A DNA stretch of 64,000 nt, from contig NZ_FPAT01000004.1 in the NCBI RefSeq assembly GCF_900116555.1, positions 1 to 64,000 of the forward strand. Reading direction: 5' to 3'. The stretch is from Actinopolyspora lacussalsi subsp. righensis. GTDB taxonomy: Bacteria > Actinomycetota > Actinomycetes > Mycobacteriales > Pseudonocardiaceae. The notes beneath the pieces were generated by a model. That model searched no databases and was not told where the DNA came from. It worked only from the letters and a program-made list of their open reading frames with translations. The position numbers and the translations under genes were made by a program. Numbering within the stretch: the first letter of the stretch is position 1; every line of letters begins with the position of its first letter. This document shows positions 24,340 to 33,500 of the stretch, piece after piece.

Positions 24340-24507
24340 TCAGGGCCTGGCACGGCGTGGCCAGTGCTCCACCAGCCAGTTACTGCCGTCGTGCGCCAAG
24401 GTGGCTGCCTTGGCACCCGCGACGGCGAGAGCGGACAACACGACAAGACCTGCGACCAGGCTGATCGCGAACAGCGCGACCAACATGGTGACAACAATGG
24501 CACCCAT
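24340..24507 (-). CDS. 55-residue small membrane protein
   Basis: Small ORF starting MGAIVVTMLVALFAIS and continuing as LVAGLVVLSALAVAGAK, one long or two short hydrophobic helices, then a polar tail SNWLVEHWPRRARP. It lies between glmM and the 34-residue peptide on the same strand. Codon bias is acceptable but not decisive, and I find no homologue from memory. Confidence 0.45.
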   Translation of the reverse strand: MGAIVVTMLVALFAISLVAGLVVLSALAVAGAKAATLAHDGSNWLVEHWPRRARP

Positions 24508-24558
24508 GTGACGAGGCTCTCACAACTGGGCGCCGAATGCGAGACTTTGATCACATAT

Positions 24559-25893
24559 TCATCTGATCGAGCCAACGACCTCGGCCAGTCGCTCCGCGGT
24601 TCGCTTGGCGCACTCGGCCGTGGGGGCCTCCACCATCACCCGCACGAGCTGCTCGGTTCCGGAGGGACGCAGCAGTACCCTGCCCTGCTCACCCAGCTCC
24701 GACTCGGCGTCGGCGACCGCCTCGGAGACCGCCGGAGCGTTGACCGCGGTGGTCTTGTCCGACACGGAAACGTTCACCAGGCTCTGCGGCAGCCTGGTCA
24801 TCGTGCCCGCGAGCTCGGCCAGCGGAGCCCCGGCGGCCACCATCCGCGACATCAACCGCAGTGCGGTCAGCAGTCCGTCACCGGTGGTGGCGTGGTCCGG
24901 CAGCACGATGTGACCGGACTGCTCCCCGCCGAGGGAGAACCCGCCGTCCCGGAGTTCCTCCAGCACGTAGCGGTCCCCGACCGCGGTGGTACGGAGTTCC
25001 ACCCCGTGCTCACGCATCGCCAGATGCAGCCCGAGATTGCTCATGACCGTGGCGACGACGGTCTGCCCCGCCAACTCCCCGGAGTCCCGCATCGCCAGCG
25101 CGAGTATCGCCAGCAGCTGGTCGCCGTCGACCAGCTCACCGGTGGCGTCGACCGCCACGCAGCGATCCGCGTCCCCGTCGTGGGCGATACCCAGATCGGC
25201 GCCGTGCTCGACCACGGCCTCCCGCAGCCGCTCCGGTCGGGTCGAGCCGACATCGGCGTTGATGTTGAGTCCGTCGGGCTCGGCGTGCAGCGCCACGACC
25301 TCAGCACCGGCACGTCGGTACGCCTCGGGAGCGGCCCGGAAGGCCGCGCCGTGGGCGCAGTCGACCACCACCCGCAGCCCGTGCAGCGAGCCGGGCGTGG
25401 CGGCCAGCAGGTAGTCCACATAGCGGTCCAGCGCGTCGGGCATGTCCCGCACGCGGCCGACGTGCTCGCCCACCGGCCGGACCGGGGTCTCCGTCATCCG
25501 CTCCGCGATCTCGTCCTCGAGGGCGTCGGCGAGCTTGTGCCCGCCCGCCGCGAACAGCTTGATCCCGTTGTCCGGCATCGGGTTGTGCGAGGCCGAGATC
25601 ATCACACCCAGGTCCGCCCCGGTATCGGCCACCAGCCGCGCGACCGCGGGTGTCGGCAGGACCCCGACACGCACCACATCGGCCCCGGCGGAAGTCAGCC
25701 CCGCTGTAACCGCGGCCTCCAGCATCTCACCGCTGGCCCGGGGGTCCCGCCCAACCAGGGCGATCCGCCGACGTGAGTCGTCCCGGTCGTAGAGCACCCG
25801 GGCAGCGGTGCTCGCCAGGGACATCGCCAGCTCCGGGCCGAGATCGGAATTGGCCAGACCGCGCACCCCGTCGGTGCCGAACAGACGGGACAA
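24559..25893 (-). CDS. glmM: Phosphoglucosamine mutase
   Basis: Converts glucosamine-6-phosphate to glucosamine-1-phosphate; 444 residues, typical for the family. The N-terminal signature is [13 protein letters not shown]. The phosphoserine loop is in [12 protein letters not shown], and the magnesium loop DGDADRCV is intact; the phosphate-binding end is [17 protein letters not shown] at 25893 is preferred because AGGAGG lies six bases before it; the GTG at 25914 would precede the ribosome site. It is downstream of rplM-rpsI as in mycobacteria. Confidence 0.96.
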   Translation of the reverse strand: MSRLFGTDGVRGLANSDLGPELAMSLASTAARVLYDRDDSRRRIALVGRDPRASGEMLEAAVTAGLTSAGADVVRVGVLPTPAVARLVADTGADLGVMISASHNPMPDNGIKLFAAGGHKLADALEDEIAERMTETPVRPVGEHVGRVRDMPDALDRYVDYLLAATPGSLHGLRVVVDCAHGAAFRAAPEAYRRAGAEVVALHAEPDGLNINADVGSTRPERLREAVVEHGADLGIAHDGDADRCVAVDATGELVDGDQLLAILALAMRDSGELAGQTVVATVMSNLGLHLAMREHGVELRTTAVGDRYVLEELRDGGFSLGGEQSGHIVLPDHATTGDGLLTALRLMSRMVAAGAPLAELAGTMTRLPQSLVNVSVSDKTTAVNAPAVSEAVADAESELGEQGRVLLRPSGTEQLVRVMVEAPTAECAKRTAERLAEVVGSIR

Positions 25894-26213
25894 CCGCTTC
25901 CTCCTGATGCTCACGGCACACGTAGGGCCTGTTTGAGACTTGGTGGGATGGTCGACCGAACCGGTGCGGCACCTCGCGGAGCCCCGGGACGCGTGGAGCG
26001 GTCAACCGCGCCACCCGACCCGCTGCCTCACGCCGACGTCCGACTCGGCTCGTCCGGAACCTCTCGGCCCGGCGCGACCGCGCACTCGAACACCGAACTC
26101 CGCCGACCAAACACCACGGGAGCAGCCCCGGTGCCCGACGGACTACCGAGACTGCTCCCACAGGATGTCGGCACCGCCCCGCTCCTGCCACCGCGAGGGG
26201 CGGGCGGGGCGAA
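25894..26213. other. Non-coding gap between glmM and rpsI
   Basis: No ORF with codon bias or ribosome site. Presumably carries the glmM promoter. GGGCCTGTTTGAGACTTGG (25926-25944) stands out as an AT-richer island, but no partner copy was found in the window. Confidence 0.4.
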
Positions 26214-26241
26214 CCGGGTTCGCCGAATCGGGCGAACCCGG
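26214..26241 (-). terminator. Hairpin after rpsI
   Basis: Perfect 11-bp inverted repeat CCGGGTTCGCC (26214-26224) and GGCGAACCCGG (26231-26241), seven bases past the rpsI stop. No T-run on the distal side, so termination is likely but not certain. Confidence 0.6.
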
Positions 26242-26247
26242 GAAAAG

Positions 26248-26775
26248 TCACCGCTTGCTGTACTGCGGGGACTTCCTGGCCTTCTTGAGGCCGTACTTCT
26301 TACGTTCCTTGGCCCGCGGGTCACGCGTGAGCATGCCGGCCTTCTTCAGGGTGGGCCGGTCCTCCGGCTGGTAGGCCACCAGGGCACGGGCGAGCGCCAT
26401 GCGCAGCGCACCGGCCTGGCCGGAGGGGCCACCGCCCCTGAGGTTCACGAAAACGTCGAAGCCCTCGGTGCGCTCCACCAGCTCCATGGGCTCACGGGCG
26501 ATGTTCTGGTGCACCCGGTTGGGCATGTACTCGTCCATCGGCTTGCCGTTGAGGATGAAACGGCCGGTGCCGGGGACCAACCGAACCCGCACGATCGCCT
26601 TCTTGCGACGCCCGACGGTCTGGATGGGCCTGCTGGACGGAAACGGTGCCACGCCCTGAGCGAAAGCCTCAGGGGCCGGCTCGTCGGCCGGGACCTCTGA
26701 ATCGAGGACCTCGGGAGCCGGGGCTTCGTCGGTCTCTGGAGTGCTCACGTGCTCTTCCTCGTATCCCTCGGTCAC
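26248..26775 (-). CDS. rpsI: 30S ribosomal protein S9
   Basis: S9, whose C-terminal basic tail ([14 protein letters not shown]) reaches the P-site tRNA. The core begins at about residue 53 ([14 protein letters not shown]) and is standard. The first ~50 residues are an acidic extension rich in Glu, Pro and Ala. The GTG at 26775 overlaps the rplM stop (GTGA); a GTG at 26748 with AGGAAGAG close upstream is an equally good start and would remove nine residues. Cotranscribed with rplM. Confidence 0.96.
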   Translation of the reverse strand: MTEGYEEEHVSTPETDEAPAPEVLDSEVPADEPAPEAFAQGVAPFPSSRPIQTVGRRKKAIVRVRLVPGTGRFILNGKPMDEYMPNRVHQNIAREPMELVERTEGFDVFVNLRGGGPSGQAGALRMALARALVAYQPEDRPTLKKAGMLTRDPRAKERKKYGLKKARKSPQYSKR

Positions 26776-27218
26776 TTCTTGGCCTTCGTTTCGATCTCGA
26801 AGGGCTGCGGCTGCTGCGAGTGGTGCGGGTGATCCGGCCCGGCGTAGACCCTGAGCTTCTTGGCCATCGCGCGACCGAGCTTCCCCTTGGGCAGCATGCC
26901 CTTGATCGTCTGCTCCAGCAGACGCTCGGGCTTGTTGTCGAGCATCTCGCCGAAGGAGTTCTTCTTCAGGCCGCCGGGATAACCGCTGTGCCGGTAGACG
27001 AAGGCCTGGTCGCGCTTCTTACCGGTGAGGACGACCTTCTCGGCATTGACGATGACGACGAAGTCGCCGGTGTCCATGTGCGGAGCATAGGTCGGCTTGT
27101 GCTTGCCACGCAGCAGCGTGGCGGCCTGGGTGGCCAGCCGGCCGAGCACTACGTCCTCGGCGTCGATCACATGCCAGGCGTGGGTCACCTCGCCGGCCTT
27201 CGGGCTGTACGTGCGCAC
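26772..27218 (-). CDS. rplM: 50S ribosomal protein L13
   Basis: A 148-residue early-assembly 50S protein. Core motifs [31 protein letters not shown] and [12 protein letters not shown] are intact. GTG at 27218 follows GAGGTAG at good spacing; the ORF before it is Arg-rich shadow. First gene of the rplM-rpsI operon, downstream of the esx genes as in the mycobacterial ESX-4 region. Confidence 0.97.
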   Translation of the reverse strand: MRTYSPKAGEVTHAWHVIDAEDVVLGRLATQAATLLRGKHKPTYAPHMDTGDFVVIVNAEKVVLTGKKRDQAFVYRHSGYPGGLKKNSFGEMLDNKPERLLEQTIKGMLPKGKLGRAMAKKLRVYAGPDHPHHSQQPQPFEIETKAKK

Positions 27219-27586
27219 GGGTCTACCTCGTCGTCGTTCGCGTTGGAGTCTCGGTGCGGCAGTCGTGTCCCGTCGCCCATCACGTCGGGGCGTATCGCGA
27301 TCCGATTCACCCCGTGGGAACCGGTACGTCCCACGAGCGATCGAGACCGTCACCTCGTGCGAGCCGCCCCCGGGGCTTTCCACCTCGGCCGGTCACCGAG
27401 TCATCTCGCGGTCGTACACACCCACCGCACAACAACGGATGAGAGTACTCGGTGGCTGACAAGCGGGTCGAAACGGGTCCCCGAACACCCACCGCGCCCC
27501 GCGAGGGAGCCACGGCGGCGGCAAGGACCAGCTTCGGCCTATCTCAGCACCACCGCCATGATATCGGACGGGTGGCGCGGCGAAGA
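27219..27586. other. Non-coding region upstream of rplM
   Basis: About 370 bases without a credible gene; the rplM promoter should lie here. A small inverted repeat CGTGGGA (27313-27319) and TCCCACG (27329-27335) is present, of unknown meaning. Confidence 0.4.
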
Positions 27587-27622
27587 CGTGCCCCCTGGAC
27601 CCGTTGCGATCCAGGGGGCACG
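27587..27622 (-). terminator. Hairpin terminator after the WXG100 pair
   Basis: Perfect 13-bp inverted repeat CGTGCCCCCTGGA (27587-27599) and TCCAGGGGGCACG (27610-27622), 18 bases past the stop of the first WXG100 gene. It separates the secretion genes from rplM-rpsI. Confidence 0.75.
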
Positions 27623-27640
27623 TGGCCGGGTCGGCGCGGT

Positions 27641-27931
27641 TCAGCCGCCGAACTTGGCGGCGTTGGCACGCTCACCGGCCTGGTAGGACTCGTTGGCCGC
27701 GTTGATGGCCATGCCCATCTTGGCCGTGATCTCACGCATGTTCTGCGCGGCGTTGTCCCAGTCCTTCTGCGCGGCGAAGTACTGCTCCTGCGCGTCGCCC
27801 TCCCAGGTGCTGATCAGCGGCTTGAGCATCTGCTCCAGCTCGTCCAGCTCCGCCTGGATCTTGGTCGCGGCCTGGTTCAGACTCTCGGCACCGGCGCTGA
27901 GCTGGCCGAAGTCAACCTTGATCGAACTCAT
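27641..27931 (-). CDS. WXG100 protein (ESX-4 EsxT/EsxU-type)
   Basis: A 96-residue helical hairpin of the WXG100 family, a type VII secretion substrate. The turn motif is WEG at residues 43-45, and KDWDNAAQNMREITAKMG is the second helix. A C-terminal YQAGERANAAKFGG resembles the flexible tail carrying the YxxxD/E-type signal, here with tyrosine and a glutamate four residues later. It is adjacent to a second WXG100 gene, so a 1:1 heterodimer is expected. Confidence 0.92.
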   Translation of the reverse strand: MSSIKVDFGQLSAGAESLNQAATKIQAELDELEQMLKPLISTWEGDAQEQYFAAQKDWDNAAQNMREITAKMGMAINAANESYQAGERANAAKFGG

Positions 27932-27985
27932 GAGACTTGTTCCCCTCTGTGAAGATTATCGGACTCGAAAAACCCGGAAACCGGC

Positions 27986-28300
27986 TCAGCCGTTGAGCAT
28001 GCCCTCGATCTTGGAGACCTCGGCGGCCTGCTCCTCGTCGCGCTGCGCGTAGTCCTGACCCGAGGACTTGATGTTCTCGCTGATCTCCTGCAGCCGCGTG
28101 GTGATGACGTCGGCGTTCTGCCGGAACTGGTCCATCAGCTTCTGGAAGGTCCGGCTCGCGGTGCCCTCCCAGGAGGCGATGACCGGGTCGATCTCGCCCT
28201 GCAGCTTGGAGATCGCCTGATCGACGTTGTTGCGGACCTCCTCGACCTGAGCAGCGGAGCGCTGCATCAGCTCGACATCGGTCCCGAATCCCTGACCCAT
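27986..28300 (-). CDS. WXG100 protein (ESX-4 partner)
   Basis: Second WXG100 protein, 104 residues, WEG at 44-46 between helices VRNNVDQAISKLQGEID and RTFQKLMDQFRQNADVITTRLQ. ATG at 28300 is preceded by GGGGGAT; the extra residues of the longer frame do not match the family. By position it corresponds to one half of the EsxT/EsxU pair of the mycobacterial ESX-4 locus. Confidence 0.92.
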   Translation of the reverse strand: MGQGFGTDVELMQRSAAQVEEVRNNVDQAISKLQGEIDPVIASWEGTASRTFQKLMDQFRQNADVITTRLQEISENIKSSGQDYAQRDEEQAAEVSKIEGMLNG

Positions 28301-28504
28301 TTGGGAATCCCCCTTCAATCCGTCGCTGAAAGATCGGTCGAACTTCCGACGCAGACATTGCCAGAACGGTTCCACCGGTGTCGTGGTTTTCCGCGGATCA
28401 CGTTGCTCATGTAAACGCCCCGGTCCCCGAACGCGCCGGAAGCACCGCTCCGCACGAACCCGTTCCGGAGGCCACACCGGAGAACGAGGCCCGAGGGAGC
28501 GGGA

Positions 28505-30400
28505 TCAGCGCACCGAGACGCTGCGCACGACCCGCTCACAACCGGCCGTCACGCGCCGTTCCCCGGCGGGATCGTACTGACAGCCGATGCTGATCCTGGT
28601 TCTCGAACGGTGCAGCACGTACCAGTCCACAACGGAACCGGACAATCGTTCGCGATAGTGAACCACCCGTTCACCCGCGAACCGGGTGTCCGACTCGAAA
28701 TCGGACAGTTCACTGTCGGAACCGTCGAACTTCTCCCGCAACTCGCGCACGGATCGCCGACGGTTCGCCGAAACGTCGTAACCCGGTCTACCAGCGCGCA
28801 CCGAGATCACCTCGTCCCCACCGGAGTCGGGCGGCCGGATGCGCGTCTCCCACAGCTCGGGGTCGCCACCGCCCTGTCCCCAACCCGCCGGGTACTCGAA
28901 CTCGTAGCCGTAACGAGCCACATGACCACCGCCCGCCGCGGGCAGGAACAGCGTGATCGCCAGCGTGGCCACCGCCCCCAGCACCAGAAGCACCGCCGCG
29001 ACCGCGAACAACCACTTCCACCGGGAGGAGCCCCCACGTCGTGCGGGTTCGGCGTTCCGGGGCGACGCCTTCCCGTCGGGGGCACTGGAAAAACCGGGTG
29101 AACCCGGAAAACCGGTGCCGCCGTGGTCGGTCGCACCGGAGGCGGTCGCGCCGGAAACCGGTGTCGTGGTTCCGCTCGGCCAAGCTCCCGGCGCGGAACC
29201 GGGGGGCTGGTGCCCGGGGACGGGCGGGCCGCCGGAGTGCGGTGGCGGGACCGGTGCGCCACTCCCGGCAGGCGAACCGCTCGTCAACCGCCCGGAGCCG
29301 GGCGGCACGCGCAGCGCACGCGTGACCTCACGAGTCGGGTCCTCCCGCACGCCACGCAGCGCGCCGCGGGCCACCACGGTCTCGGGTTGATCCAGCGTGG
29401 TCGGCACGATCCCGGTTCGCTCGTGGATCAACCGCGCGACCATCGGCACCCTGCTGGAACCACCGACGAGGAAGACGGCGGCGAGTTCCCGCTCGGTCAC
29501 CCCTCCGTCGGCCAGCACACCGGGGACGAGATCGGCAACGCCGCTCAACGAGGTCACGATCAGCGATTCCAGGTCGGACCTGGTGACTAGGGTGTCCGAG
29601 AACGGCGGTGGCAGCGGGACATCGGTGTAGCTGTGTCGGGACAGCGTTTCCTTCGCGCCGCGCACGTCCTGCCGGAGCACCCGTCTGCGACGCCTGTCGG
29701 CTATCTCGCGGCCCTGGACGAGCTGTCGCCATCCCGCCGGATCGACCGGCTCGACCGTACTTCCGACGTGTTCCAGCAGCGCCTGATCGATGTCCGCCCC
29801 ACCGAAATCGGGCTTGCCACGGGTCGCCAGCACCCGGAAGGACTCGTCGGTCCGGCGCACCAGACTCGCGTCCACCGTCCCACCGCCGAGGTCGAGCACG
29901 GCCAACGCGGCGCCGTCGGGCAACCCGTGGCCCGCCGCGTGGAACACCGCCGCTCCGACCGGCTCCGGCAGCAGCACGACTTCGGTGGCCAGCCCGGCCG
30001 CCGCGTGACGCAGCCTGCCGGTACGCACCGTCCCCCAGTCGGCGGGGTGGGTCAGCACCAGCAGATCGACGGCCGCTCCGCCCGCGTATCGTCGGGCCTC
30101 GTCGACCGCCCGGGTCAGCACCGCGCGGATGGCGTCGCCCACGGCGAGTACGGTGCCGCCCAGCAACAGCTCGACCTCGTCGATGCGGCGTTTGGGGTGC
30201 GGCTCGAAGCGGGCCGGATCGACGGCGGCCTGCCGCTCCGCCTCCTGACCGACGAACAGCGTGCCGTCGCCCGAGGCGAACAGCGCCGAGGAAAGCAACG
30301 GATGACCGTCGATGACCACCACGTGTGGTTCGGCCCCGTCGAGTGAGGCGACGGTGCAGGTACTGGAGGTACCGAAGTCCACCGCGACGTGCAGGGTCAA
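28505..30400 (-). CDS. Type VII secretion-associated protein, Hsp70-like
   Basis: About 631 residues. The N-terminal half is an Hsp70/actin-type ATPase: VAVDFGTSSTCTVA (phosphate loop 1), LAVLDLGGGTVDASLV (phosphate loop 2) and VFLVGGSSRVPMV (adenosine loop). A Pro/Gly-rich linker, one transmembrane helix (WLFAVAAVLLVLGAVATLAI) and a ~130-residue extracytoplasmic domain starting ARYGYEFEYPAGW follow. This matches the Rv3446c-type family found next to ESX-4 genes. TTG at 30400 is preferred because AAGGAG lies six bases upstream. The substrate-binding half of Hsp70 is absent. Confidence 0.88.
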   Translation of the reverse strand: MTLHVAVDFGTSSTCTVASLDGAEPHVVVIDGHPLLSSALFASGDGTLFVGQEAERQAAVDPARFEPHPKRRIDEVELLLGGTVLAVGDAIRAVLTRAVDEARRYAGGAAVDLLVLTHPADWGTVRTGRLRHAAAGLATEVVLLPEPVGAAVFHAAGHGLPDGAALAVLDLGGGTVDASLVRRTDESFRVLATRGKPDFGGADIDQALLEHVGSTVEPVDPAGWRQLVQGREIADRRRRRVLRQDVRGAKETLSRHSYTDVPLPPPFSDTLVTRSDLESLIVTSLSGVADLVPGVLADGGVTERELAAVFLVGGSSRVPMVARLIHERTGIVPTTLDQPETVVARGALRGVREDPTREVTRALRVPPGSGRLTSGSPAGSGAPVPPPHSGGPPVPGHQPPGSAPGAWPSGTTTPVSGATASGATDHGGTGFPGSPGFSSAPDGKASPRNAEPARRGGSSRWKWLFAVAAVLLVLGAVATLAITLFLPAAGGGHVARYGYEFEYPAGWGQGGGDPELWETRIRPPDSGGDEVISVRAGRPGYDVSANRRRSVRELREKFDGSDSELSDFESDTRFAGERVVHYRERLSGSVVDWYVLHRSRTRISIGCQYDPAGERRVTAGCERVVRSVSVR

Positions 30401-30581
30401 GCACAACTCCTTCGGTGCCGCCGGTTGTCCAACACCGGCGCCGGTCGACCACCGGTCACGATCAGCACTCCGTTGAAGTTCTCCGCTCGTTCCCGACGGT
30501 GTTCACGGCCAGCCGATCCCCCTGTCCTCGGGGTGGCCCGCGTCCGAGAACCGAGCCGCCCCGAGGTGTCCGGAAGGCGTT

Positions 30582-33500
30582 CTACTCCGGCTGGATGTAG
30601 GCGGTCTGGATCAACTGCGGACCACCCTTGAGACTCCGGCTGACCAGAGTTCCCCTGCCGGGCGGCAACTGCCGCGACTTGATGTTGCCGATGAGCTGGC
30701 CGTCGTCCTTGTTGGCGCTCATGGCCAACCCGGGCGCCGAGGACTCGCGCATCTTGCCGATGATCGGCTCGAACAGCGCCCTGCTGGCACCACCCGAGTT
30801 GCGCGCCAGCACCACGTGCAGACCGACGTCGCTGGCCTGCGGGACGAACTCGGCGAGCTGCTGCATCGGGTTGTTGCCCTGCGGGGCCACCAGGTCGTAG
30901 TCGTCGGCCACCACGAACAGTTCCGGACCGGACCACCAGGAGCGGTTCTTGAGCTGCTCCTGGGTGACGTCCGACCCCGGCAACCGCTTCTTCAGCGCGT
31001 TGCAGACGTCGTTGATGTTGCCCTTGAGCTGGTCGGCGGAGACGGCGTACTCCATCAGGTGTCCCGTGTCCAGGAAACCGAGCATGGTCCGCCGGTAGTC
31101 CACCAGCAGGATCAGCGCTTCCTTGGGGGTGTAGCGGTTGGTGATACCGCGCACGATGGTGCGCAGCAGTGCCGTCTTGCCCGCTTCCCGTTCGGCGAAG
31201 GCGTAGAAGTGCGGCTCCGCGTCGAAGTCCAGGTAGACCGGGTGCAGCCCGTCCTCGTTGATGCCGATCGGCACCAACCGCTGTTTGGGCTGCTGTTCGG
31301 GTGCCGGCAACTGTTCGTGCGGGAGCACGTCGGGCAGCAACCGCACCTTCGGTGCCGGCCTGCCCTGCCAGGAATTGCGCACCTTGGTGACCAGGTCCGC
31401 GACACCGTCGGAAAGGTCCTGGTTGTAGGCCTCCCAGCCGACCCGGTCACCGAGGTTCTCGCTGTCGACCCTGGGAATGGCGGTGAGGAAGTGCAGTTTG
31501 CTCGGGTGCAGTCCACGCCCCGGCCTTCCGGAGGGGACGTTGACCGCTACCTTTCGATCCACTTCGGACTCGCTGGGGTCACCCAGCCTGAGCTCGAAGC
31601 GGGTACCGATCAGGTCCTTGAGCGCGGGGCGGATCTCGGCCCAGCGGTTGGCCGAGACGAACACGTGCACCCCGAAGGTCAACCCCTGCGCGGCCAGGTC
31701 GAGCACGTCCTGCTCCAACGTCTCGAAGTCGTTGCGGAACGCGCCCCAACCGTCGATGACCAGGAACACGTCACCGTAGGGATCGTCGGTTATGCTGCCC
31801 GCCGCCTTGCGCTTGCGGAAGTCGGCCATCGAGTCCACGCCGAGCTGCTGGAACCGCGCCTCACGCTCGGCGACCAGCTGCTTGATCTCGGCGATGGTCC
31901 TGCGCACCACGTCCTGGTCACGACGACCGCCGAAACCACCGATGTGCGGCAGGTTCTGCAGCGCGGCCATCGAACCGCCGCCCAGGTCCACGCAGTAGAA
32001 CTGCACCTCCCGCGGTGTGTGGGTCAGCGCCATCGAGCAGATCAGGGTCCGCATCAGGTTGGACTTGCCCGACTGCGGCCCGCCGACCACGGCACCGTGC
32101 CCGTTGGCGCCGCCGAGGTCGACCACCATGTGGTCCTGGCGCTGCTGGTAGGGCATGTCGATGATGCCGACCGGAACCTGCAGCTTCCCGTTTCCGACGT
32201 TGCCGACGGGGGTGTACCCCCGCTCCTCGGTCGCCGAGAGCGGCGGCAGCACCGAGTCCAGTGTGGGCGGAGCGTCCAGCGGGGGAAGCCAGACCTGGTG
32301 CGCGGGTGGGCCCTGCCCCTGCACCTTGTTGATCACGAGCTGGAAGTCGCTGTCCGGCAGACCGTCGCCGTCGTTGTCGACGATGCCCGACTGGTCCGGC
32401 TCGGGTTCGGGTTCCGGCTGCGCGGACTGATCCGGCTCCGCGGGCGGTTCGATGTAGTCCGGCACGAAGAACCGGGGACGCTTCTCGCCCGTGACCGGCG
32501 AAGCCGCGACCGTACGGCGCTTGCCCCCGCCCTGGTGCATGTGACCGGAGACGTAGGCCGCGCGGAACCGCTCCATACCGCCCGGATGCTTCAGATAACC
32601 GTGACCACCGGTGGCGGGCAGGTCACCGGCGTCGGGAACGCCGATCGCGGCACGCGACTCGGCCTGGTTGAAGGTCTTGAGCCCGATCCGGTAGGAGAGG
32701 TGCGAGTCCAGCCCCCGCAGCTTGCCCTCCTCCAGGCGCTGCGAGGCGAGCAGCAGGTGCACCTGCAGCGAACGTCCCAGCCGCCCGATCATGTTGAACA
32801 GCTCGGCGAACTCGGGCTTGGTGGACAGCAGCTCGGAGAACTCGTCGATGACCACGAACAGGGCGGGCATCGGCGCCAGGTCCGACCCGGCCTGGCGGGC
32901 CTCCTCGTAGTCCCAGACGTTCTTGACCTTCGCCTTGTTCAGTTCCTCCTGGCGCCGGTTGAGCTCGCCCGCCAGCGCGTCCTGCATCCTGTCGACCTGG
33001 GTGAGGTCGTCGGCGAGGTTGGTGATGGTCGCCGAGACGTGCGGAGCCGCCTCGAACCCGTTGAACGTCGCACCACCCTTGAAGTCGACCAGCACGAAGT
33101 TCAACGCGGTCGAGGAGTGCGTGGCCATCAGGCCGAGCACGATGGTGCGCAGGAACTCCGACTTACCGGAACCGGTGGCGCCGATGCACAGCCCGTGCGG
33201 GCCCATACCGCCGGACGCGGTCTCCTTGATGTCCAGCGAAACGACCTGACCGTCCTCGCCCGGGCCGATGGCGACCTTGTAGCGCTCCGGTATGGGACGG
33301 GGCCGCCACGCCTCGTTGAGATCGAACGAGATCGGGTCGCCGCTGAGCCCGAGCTGCTCGATGTAGTTGAGCGGGGTGGTGAGCGGCTCCTGACCGCTGC
33401 TCTCGGTCTCGGCCTGACCGGTTCGGGCCGACATCATGCGGTAGGGGGACAGCTGCCGCGCCAGCGCGGTGGCCTCCTCCTTGGTCATGGCGTCCGGCAC

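Noticed and set aside
30401-30581. Gap between eccC and the Hsp70-like gene as a possible small gene
   Set aside because: No frame with start, ribosome site and bias together.
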